Shown here one piece after another: positions 1-6,300 of a stretch of DNA of 9,999 nucleotides. The position numbers were made by a program, and so were the translations under genes. This DNA comes from an uncultured Bacilli bacterium (lineage in GTDB: Bacteria; Bacillota_I; Bacilli_A; RF39; UBA660), in the NCBI GenBank assembly GCA_944373065.1, contig CALWAJ010000048.1:1-9999 (forward strand), written 5' to 3'. The notes under the pieces are model-generated. The model was not told the origin of the DNA, ran no database searches, and was given only the letters and a program-made list of their open reading frames with translations. Positions within the stretch are counted from its first letter, which is position 1; the number at the start of each line of letters is the position of its first letter.

Positions 1-80
1 ACTATCTGGTTGATAGGCTGGAGGTGGAAGCATGGCGACATGTTGAGCTGACCAGTACTAATAGATCGAGGATTTAACCC
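1..80 (+). rRNA. 23S ribosomal RNA, 3' end (partial)
   Basis: This is the last part of a 23S rRNA, entering from the left edge. The conserved 3'-terminal segment is readable: GTTGAGCTGACCAGTACTAA followed by TAGATCGAGGATTTAACC, which closely matches the end of bacterial large-subunit rRNA. The exact 3' end is estimated (about 79-81), because the 5' strand of the terminal helix lies outside the window. A 5S gene follows about 60 bases later on the same strand, the usual 23S-5S order of an rRNA operon. Confidence 0.95.
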
Positions 81-118
81 TATTTAATAAATTTGATGAA
101 CACAATATCTATGTTTTC

Positions 119-134
119 AGAGAATTATTTCTCT
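119..134 (+). other. Small hairpin in the 23S-5S spacer
   Basis: AGAGAA and TTCTCT form a 6-bp stem with a 4-base loop in the rRNA spacer, just upstream of the 5S. It may help pre-rRNA processing, but this is inferred from its position only; the stem is short and could be chance in AT-rich sequence. Confidence 0.3.
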
Positions 135-140
135 ATATTT

Positions 141-248
141 TAGTAAGTAACGATAGCAAGTGGGGTACACCTGTTCCCATCCCGAACACAGAAGTTAAGC
201 CACTTAACGCCGACGATAGTGTATGCGAAAATAGGAAGTTGCTTACTA
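141..248 (+). rRNA. rrf: 5S ribosomal RNA
   Basis: This is a complete 5S rRNA of about 108 nt. The diagnostic core CCCATCCCGAACACAGAAGT is present. The two ends form the terminal helix: TAGTAAGTAAC at 141-151 pairs with GTTGCTTACTA at 238-248 over 11 base pairs, with one G-U. Length, core and closing helix agree with a functional molecule. It is cotranscribed with the 23S and followed directly by a run of nine T and then a hairpin terminator. Ends are set from the helix, so they may be off by one or two bases. Confidence 0.95.
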
Positions 249-259
249 TTTTTTTTTAT

Positions 260-285
260 AAAAGATTTTTAAACAAATCTTTTTT
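260..285 (+). terminator. Intrinsic terminator of the rRNA operon
   Basis: AAAAGATTT (260-268) pairs with AAATCTTTT (275-283) around a 6-base loop, and the T-run extends to 285. The stem is AT-rich. The 5S closing helix followed by T at 249-257 could act as an extra termination signal. No gene is visible between here and 400, only the next promoter. Confidence 0.7.
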
Positions 286-328
286 GTCTATAAGAGCAAA
301 ATAAATTATATTTCCTATGTTCTTGCTA

Positions 329-356
329 TTGACATTACTGGATATTATGCTAAACT
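329..356 (+). promoter_or_regulatory. Sigma-A-type promoter for the 401-1372 gene
   Basis: A perfect -35 TTGACA (329-334) is followed after 16 bases by TAAACT (351-356). The -10 is preceded by TGC, an extended -10 (TGn). The expected transcript start is near 363, giving a leader of about 40 nt. With a terminator on each side, the next gene appears to be an independent monocistronic unit. Confidence 0.65.
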
Positions 357-400
357 TACATTGAAATAACTATTTTATTAATTATCTAAAAGGAGGATAT

Positions 401-1372
401 ATGGATAAGATAAAAAGCCCAGAATTTAAAAGTAATATTTCACAAACTATAAAGGTTGCTAATAATGTTGCTAGCCAATTGACAAATATTGAACAAAAAA
501 CAGTAAGAAACTATAATTTAAATACTGCAAATATAAATGATATAGCTACTGAAGTTGTTGATATTATTCCAGATTTATATCAAAATACAATTATATCTTC
601 ACAAGAAGAACTTGGAAATAAAGCTAACCCAGAACAGTTAGTAAGTGCATTTAACACTTTATTAGGAGAAAATGGAAGCAGTAAAATAGCAAACAACGCA
701 GAAGATGCTGCTAATAACAATTTTATAGTATCTACTAATATTTTAACCACTTATTGGACAGATAAACCTCTAAAGTTTGAATTGCAAGAAAATGGCACCT
801 ATCTGATTTCAAAAATAAATGAAGATGGCACCTATACAGCAATGGGATATACAACTGCAGAAGCTGTTAATGAATATCTTGAGAATTTAAAGACAATTGT
901 AGATGGTACAGAAAATAAACCTACAAATATACCTGATGATGAACCTTCAGAAGTAAATAATCCAAGAGAACCATTTATTGAAAAATCAGATACTACATAT
1001 ATAACAGCTAATCAATTAGATGATAATGTTACTAAGGAAATAAAAGCTTATGCAGATGCAGATATACTTGGAAAAGGCGATAAAAGTGATATATATAATA
1101 ATATGTCAGATACAGCTAAAGCTCTTATAGATGGTAAAATAAAAGTTTTAACGCCTACAGAAAATTTAGGTGAAATTATTGACAAAGAAATGGATATAGT
1201 TATTCCTAAAAATTCACGGGTAAGAATTGATGGCTCTAATATCGTTGGCCTATCAGGAGAAGTTTTAAAATATGATAAAGAGAATAATGTATATAAATTG
1301 GCTTCAGGTGGTGGACAAACATATACAAAGTTAGAAATGTTATCATTGGAAATCACCGAAACAAAGGGATAA
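401..1372 (+). CDS. YWTDK-domain protein, candidate type VII secretion substrate
   Basis: I do not recognise a named family for this 323-aa protein. It has no signal peptide or membrane segment, so if exported it would need a non-Sec route. AAAGGAGG at 388-396 fixes the ATG. Visible regions: a polar, probably helical N-terminus (about 1-66); a conserved module at about 67-167 with YWTDK (118-122), NGTY (131-134) and MGYTTA (148-153); an acidic, Pro-rich linker (about 168-197); and a C-terminal part (about 200-323) that starts helical and ends in a likely beta-rich stretch. The same module occurs in the truncated protein starting at 9176, with 29 of 61 ungapped positions identical over residues 107-167. 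The two therefore look like paralogues on either side of the secretion genes. A role as T7SS cargo or surface component is inference from that linkage. No enzymatic motif was seen. Confidence 0.85.
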   Translation: MDKIKSPEFKSNISQTIKVANNVASQLTNIEQKTVRNYNLNTANINDIATEVVDIIPDLYQNTIISSQEELGNKANPEQLVSAFNTLLGENGSSKIANNAEDAANNNFIVSTNILTTYWTDKPLKFELQENGTYLISKINEDGTYTAMGYTTAEAVNEYLENLKTIVDGTENKPTNIPDDEPSEVNNPREPFIEKSDTTYITANQLDDNVTKEIKAYADADILGKGDKSDIYNNMSDTAKALIDGKIKVLTPTENLGEIIDKEMDIVIPKNSRVRIDGSNIVGLSGEVLKYDKENNVYKLASGGGQTYTKLEMLSLEITETKG

Positions 1373-1388
1373 TATATAATTTTTATAC

Positions 1389-1421
1389 AAAGACTTTTCT
1401 TAAAATATAAGTCTTTTTTTG
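1389..1421 (+). terminator. Intrinsic terminator after the 401-1372 gene
   Basis: AAAGACTT (1389-1396) pairs with AAGTCTTT (1409-1416) around a 12-base loop, and the T-run continues to 1420. It lies 16 bases past the stop codon. The next gene's likely promoter overlaps its loop and T-tract. Confidence 0.8.
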
Positions 1422-1428
1422 TTATACT
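1400..1428 (+). promoter_or_regulatory. Probable promoter of the AraC-family gene, overlapping a terminator
   Basis: TATACT (1423-1428) preceded by TGT is an extended -10 (TGn). A weak -35, TTAAAA (1400-1405), lies 17 bases upstream inside the terminator loop. The transcript would begin near 1435, right at the ribosome binding site, so the leader would be only about 13 nt. Confidence 0.5.
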
Positions 1429-1447
1429 AATATTGGGGTGTTATATT

Positions 1448-2242
1448 ATGAATATTTATAAACAGCTAAACGAAGTTATCAATTACTTAGAAAATAATCT
1501 AAACGAGAAAATAGATTATAACTATACTGCGAAAATATTAGGTACTAATCTTTATATTGCTGAACAATTATTTAAACTTTTAACAGGAATTACAATGAAA
1601 GAATATGTAAGATATAGAAGATTAACTTTAGCAGCGAAAGATTTACATAATAATATGAAAGTAATTGATGTTGCATATAAATATAACTATACAAATCCTT
1701 CATCATTTACAAGAAGTTTTATATCTTTTCATAATGTAACACCTAAAGAAGTTAAGAATGGTAAGGCATCTAAAATTTATCCAGTTCTACATTTTAAATC
1801 CAATTATACAAATAAAGACGATATAAAATATAAGATTGTATATAATAAAAAATTTACTTTATATACTATAAAAAACTTATTTCCTATCAATAATAACGCT
1901 AGTCTTATTGAAAATTTTTGGAAAAATATAAAAGCTGAAAATAAAGAATTTAAAAATCCTAAAAAACGTTATGGAATATCAGAACTTATAAAGAATAATA
2001 CTGAAGAATTTTATTACCATATTGGTTTAGAAGAAAAATGGTCTAATGCTTCAATATTTACTATATCCTCATCAAGTTGGTTTGTAATCACAACCTCCTC
2101 GTTTAAGGCTCTTGATATTAATAACTATATAAATAATACAGAAGATATCTACTTACCTAGTCTAAACTATAAATTAAAAGAAAAAAACTATCTTGAAATA
2201 TATTATGATAATTATGTAGAAATTTGGTTCCCTTTAACATGA
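1448..2242 (+). CDS. AraC-family transcriptional regulator with GyrI-like effector domain
   Basis: This is a cytoplasmic DNA-binding regulator of 264 aa. The N-terminus (about 1-105) has the two helix-turn-helix units of the AraC/XylS family: one around 24-45, and a second around 71-95 containing VIDVAYKYNYTNPSSFTRSF followed by the usual TP turn. Residues about 118-264 resemble the GyrI-like small-molecule binding domain, ending in VEIWFPL, typical of that fold. The Rob/BmrR-type combination suggests a ligand-responsive activator; the ligand and targets are unknown. ATG 1448 is preferred because GGGGTG (1435-1440) sits 7 bases before it. The alternative TTG at 1433 overlaps this ribosome binding site. 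It is the only complete gene here ending in TGA. It could control the downstream transglutaminase-like gene or the secretion operon, but only proximity supports that. Confidence 0.88.
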   Translation: MNIYKQLNEVINYLENNLNEKIDYNYTAKILGTNLYIAEQLFKLLTGITMKEYVRYRRLTLAAKDLHNNMKVIDVAYKYNYTNPSSFTRSFISFHNVTPKEVKNGKASKIYPVLHFKSNYTNKDDIKYKIVYNKKFTLYTIKNLFPINNNASLIENFWKNIKAENKEFKNPKKRYGISELIKNNTEEFYYHIGLEEKWSNASIFTISSSSWFVITTSSFKALDINNYINNTEDIYLPSLNYKLKEKNYLEIYYDNYVEIWFPLT

Positions 2243-2251
2243 CTTTTTCCA

Positions 2252-2280
2252 TTGTATAAAAGTAAAGATTTAAATATATT
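2252..2280 (+). promoter_or_regulatory. Possible weak promoter for the transglutaminase-like gene
   Basis: TATATT (2275-2280) is a good -10. Its partner at 17 bases, TTGTAT (2252-2257), matches the -35 consensus only in the first three positions. The start would fall near 2287, inside the left arm of the hairpin at 2282-2306. Confidence 0.35.
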
Positions 2281-2281
2281 A

Positions 2282-2312
2282 AACCTCTATAATAAATATG
2301 GAGGTTATTTTT
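2282..2312 (+). promoter_or_regulatory. Hairpin carrying the ribosome binding site; possible terminator
   Basis: AACCTCTATA (2282-2291) pairs with TATGGAGGTT (2297-2306) over 10 base pairs (one G-U) around a 5-base loop, followed by ATTTTT. The right arm contains GGAGG (2300-2304), the ribosome binding site of the ATG at 2313. The element could terminate transcripts of the AraC gene and also mask the start of the next gene on readthrough RNA. The structure is directly visible; its function is inferred. Confidence 0.6.
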
Positions 2313-3233
2313 ATGAATGAAGAAATGTTAAAGTTTTATTTAAAAACCAGTATGTATACTAATTATGAGCCATATAAAGAGTACTATAAAAGTTTACCAG
2401 ATGATATGGAAGAGTTAACAGATTTAATTTTATCTCAAACAATTCATAGAAAAGAGCTTAGAAGAAGTAGAAAAGAACAGCTAGAACAAGGTAAAAGTCA
2501 TGACCATGTTTCTGAAGAGTATCCTTGGTGGAAATATATTAGTCATGATGATATCTTACTAACTGCCCCTGCCATAACAGCAGAACTATTTAGACAAGAT
2601 GAAAGAGGTTTTACTAAAAATAGAGAAATAAGACATAAAGTAGTTATAACCTGCCGTTATGTAGCTGTACTACTTGCATCTATTCTAAAAGCGAAAGGAA
2701 TACCTTGTAGAGTTCGCAGCGGTTTTGCTACCTATTACACTAATGACGGCAAGTATATAGATTACTGGATTATAAAATATTATAATGAAATTGAGAATAG
2801 GTGGATAACTTGCGATCCAGACCAAAACAGTGGTACAGATCACACAGATATGCCTCATAAAAACTTTGCTTGGATTGCCGAAGTCTGGCTTAATGTTAGA
2901 AGTGGTAAAGATGATATAAATAAGTATGTACATGGCTCATCCTTTCAAGGATTAAATATGCTAGCATACACTCTTTTCTTTGATTTTCATGCCCTTATGG
3001 GAGATGAAATATCTTATCTTTTCATGCCTAGTTATATAGATGATGATAATGAGTTCTTTAATCTTACTAAAGAGGATTTAAAAGACTTAGATGACCTTGC
3101 AACTTTAATGTTAGCTCCCAATAAAAACTTTGATGAGTTAAGATACTTATTTTATAATGATAAGAAGTTTAGAATTTTAAATACTCCTTTAATCTCTGAC
3201 AAAGAACATTTAGAAATAGAAATAAATAATTAA
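2313..3233 (+). CDS. Transglutaminase-like protein with His-to-Tyr change in the triad
   Basis: A soluble 306-aa protein with a transglutaminase-like (papain-fold) core at about 105-175. The nucleophile region is ITCRYVAVLLASILKAKGIP with Cys114, followed by CRVRSGFATYY. The position where relatives have a DHW motif reads DYW, so the catalytic His is apparently Tyr151. The Asp is likely Asp168 in ITCDPDQ. If this alignment is right, normal transglutaminase or protease chemistry should be impaired. The flanks (about 1-100 and 175-306) are mostly helical and acidic, without a signal peptide or membrane segment. ATG 2313 is chosen because GGAGG at 2300-2304 lies 8 bases upstream; the in-frame ATG at 2298 overlaps that site and has no ribosome binding site of its own. 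The substrate is unknown, and a link to the secretion system rests on adjacency only. Confidence 0.8.
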   Translation: MNEEMLKFYLKTSMYTNYEPYKEYYKSLPDDMEELTDLILSQTIHRKELRRSRKEQLEQGKSHDHVSEEYPWWKYISHDDILLTAPAITAELFRQDERGFTKNREIRHKVVITCRYVAVLLASILKAKGIPCRVRSGFATYYTNDGKYIDYWIIKYYNEIENRWITCDPDQNSGTDHTDMPHKNFAWIAEVWLNVRSGKDDINKYVHGSSFQGLNMLAYTLFFDFHALMGDEISYLFMPSYIDDDNEFFNLTKEDLKDLDDLATLMLAPNKNFDELRYLFYNDKKFRILNTPLISDKEHLEIEINN

Positions 3234-3238
3234 AATAA

Positions 3239-3304
3239 AGCCTATCTCCATCTTGATAAAATGTTAAAAACAATTTATAATTAATGCATAATAGGAGGTA
3301 GGCT
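3239..3304 (+). promoter_or_regulatory. Long-range inverted repeat masking the essC ribosome binding site
   Basis: AGCCTATCTCC (3239-3249) pairs with GGAGGTAGGCT (3294-3304) over 11 base pairs with one G-U, enclosing 44 bases. The right arm holds the GGAGG of essC and ends right before its ATG. The left arm lies upstream of the essC promoter. Only RNA that enters from the previous gene could therefore fold this way. The element could alternatively be a protein-binding operator. Confidence 0.55.
3253..3281 (+). promoter_or_regulatory. Strong sigma-A-type promoter of the secretion operon
   Basis: TTGATA (3253-3258), a 17-base spacer and a perfect TATAAT (3276-3281) form a near-consensus promoter. 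The expected start is near 3288, giving a short leader that begins just before AGGAGG (3293-3298). No terminator is seen after the preceding gene, so readthrough into this operon is also possible. Confidence 0.75.
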
Positions 3305-6300
3305 ATGATAGTATACATTATAGATAAAAGTAGATTAATAAGTTTTACCTTACCACAAAAAGTATATGGTAGTTATTGGATTTCAGATATAGATGATGAG
3401 AATCAAGAAAAGAAAATTATAAATATACAAGAAGAAGAAGGTCATTGGGTAGCCTATAGTAATAAAAGTGTTAGTATATTAAATAACAATCAACCAACTA
3501 ATAAATTAATTCTAGAAGCATATAGTTTTTCCTTACTAAAATTAAAAAATCAAGAAGGATATCTCATTCTTTATGTTTCACCACTAAATGATGAAACAAA
3601 AAAGAATTTTATGTTATCTAACAATTATAGCCTTTCCATTGGTAGTGGTAATGATAATATTATTTGCTATCAGAATCAATTAACATCACAACATCATGCT
3701 AAATTAGAATTTAAAAACAACACCTGGATTATTACGGATTTGAATAGTCAAAATGGCACTTTTATAAATAATAAAGCAATCATCCCTTCGCAACCAACAA
3801 TATTAAACCATGGTGATATTATTTTTATAATGGGATTAAAAATAATTGTATTAGGTAATCAACTAACAATTAATAATCCACTAAATTCTGTAATTGTTAA
3901 TGCTAATATACTTAAAGAAAAAACAGAAAATAAAAAGACAGAAAATATTCCAACAGATGAAGATGAATTAGAAACAGAATTGTATGAAGATAATGATTAT
4001 TTTGTTAGATTACCACGTTTTACAGAAATATTAGAACCTAGAAACTTTAAAATTGATCCTCATCCTAATGTTACAGAACAAGATGAAACGCCACTCATTA
4101 TGACTATAGGGCCAATGTTTACTATGGGATCAGTTTCCTTTGTTATGCTTATAGTGGCCTTTATGTCTTTTCAATCAGGAACCCGTAGTTTTTATAGTAT
4201 TCTCCCAACAATAGCTATATCTATATCCATGTTGACAGGCGTACTACTTTGGCCAACTTTAAATAGACATTTCACTAGAAAACAACAAAAGAAAAGAAAG
4301 GAAAAAATAGAAAAAGCATATAGTGAATACCTAACAAAAAAAGAACAAGAGTTACAACAAATTATTACAACCGAAAAACAAATTTTATTAGCTAATAGTC
4401 TAAGTCCAAATGAATGTTATGATTTTATAATTAACAAAAATAGAAGATTATGGGAAAGAGAATTACATCAAAAGGACTTTTTAAACTTACGATTAGGTAT
4501 TGGTAAAGAAAAAGTAAAAATTAATATTGATTATCCAGGAGAACACTTTAAAGTAGACCAAGATCCATTAGAAGAAAGAATGCGTTTAATAATTGAAAAA
4601 AACAAAGAAATAGATGGAGCTCCTATTACAGAATCATTTATAGAAAAGAACATAACTGCAATAATAGGTCATTATGAACATATAAAAACATATGTAGATA
4701 CCTTAATACTACAAATGATTGCTCTTCACAGTTATCATGATTTAAAAATTGTAATTATGACCAATGAAGGTAGAGCTAAGTACTGGGAATATATGAAATT
4801 AATGCCTCACAACTTTAACCGTGATAAAAGCTTACGTTTTTTCTCTACTAATTTTGATGAAAGCAAAGAAGTGTCATCATATCTTCAAAAAATATTAAAA
4901 TCAAGACAAGAGACAAAAATAAATTCTAATGAAGATGTCTATAAACTCTTTGATACATATTACATCATCATTACAGATGACTATAAAACAGTTAAAGATA
5001 ATCTCATTATTGAAGAAATTTTAAATGCTGAACAAAATTTAGGATTTAGTCTTTTAATATTAAATTCAAGTCTTGCTAATTTACCAACTCAATGTAAGAG
5101 TTTTATAAGTATTAATGATTTAAAAAATGGTGGCGTTTTCGAAAATGAACTAAATAAAGAAACACAAAGAACATTTCAAATAGAATTAGTTAATCAAATG
5201 AATCTATTTAAATGTGCAAATATTCTTGCTAATATTCCAATAAAAGATAAAGATGATGAATACAGTCTGCCAAAACAAATAGGATTTTTAGAAATGTATA
5301 ATGTTGGTACAATTGAACAACTTAATCCTTTAGAAAGATGGCAAGCTAATAACCCTATTATTAGTTTAGCCGCTCCAATTGGCTATGGTACTAATGGGCA
5401 AATCTTTAAATTAGATCTTCACGAAAAAGAACAAGGACCTCATGGTTTAATAGCAGGAATGACTGGTAGTGGTAAATCAGAATTTATTATTACTTATATC
5501 CTATCAATGGCTATAAATTATCATCCTGATGAAGTACAATTCCTTTTAATAGATTATAAAGGAGGAGGACTAGTAGGAGCTTTTGAAAATAAAGAAACAG
5601 GTCTTAAATTGCCACATTTAACAGGAACAATAACAAATCTAGACACAGCTGATATTAATCGTGCTCTATCATCAATAGAAAGTGAGTTAAAAAGAAGACA
5701 AGCTCTATTTAATAAAGCAAGAGATAAATTAGGTGAAGGAACAATTGATATTTATAAATATCAAAAATACTATCGTGAAAAACAATTAGATACACCAATA
5801 TCTCATTTATTTATAATCTCAGATGAGTTTGCTGAACTTAAAACAGATCAACCAGAATTTATGGACCAACTAATATCTACAGCAAGAATAGGACGTAGTT
5901 TAGGAGTTCACTTGATATTAGCAACCCAAAAGCCTAGTGGTGTTGTTAATGATCAAATTTGGTCAAATTCAAGATTTAAAGTTTGTTTAAAAGTTCAAGA
6001 TGCTCAGGATTCTAATGAAGTGATTAAAAGACCAGACGCCGCCACAATCAAAGAAACAGGTAGATTCTATTTGCAAGTAGGATATAATGAGCTATTTCAA
6101 ATGGGACAAGCCGCCTATGCAGGAGCCCCATATTATCCCCAAGATAAAGTTTACAAAGAAATAGATAGTAGTGTTAACTTTATAGATAATATTGCCAGAA
6201 GTATTAAATCAATCGATGTACCACGAAGCAATAAATTAGAATTAAAAGGTGAGCAATTACCAAATATTGTTAAGTATTTATCATCACTAGCAGAAAAAGA

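Noticed and set aside
249..328. Search for tRNA genes, attachment sites or insertion sequences after the 5S
   Set aside because: No cloverleaf, terminal repeats or transposase remnants could be seen; only a T-run and the terminator are present.
1048..1356. Open frame of 102 codons on the minus strand
   Set aside because: It lies wholly inside the 401-1372 gene, has no ribosome binding site of note, and its translation looks like a shadow of the AT-rich coding strand.
2240..2316. TGA read as Trp (Mollicutes code) extending the AraC-family protein
   Set aside because: The protein ends at the expected VEIWFPL of a GyrI-like domain, all other Trp codons are TGG, and reading through would run into the next gene in a conflicting frame.
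2685..2933. Open frame of 82 codons on the minus strand
   Set aside because: It is antisense to the conserved transglutaminase-like core, which explains this stretch fully.
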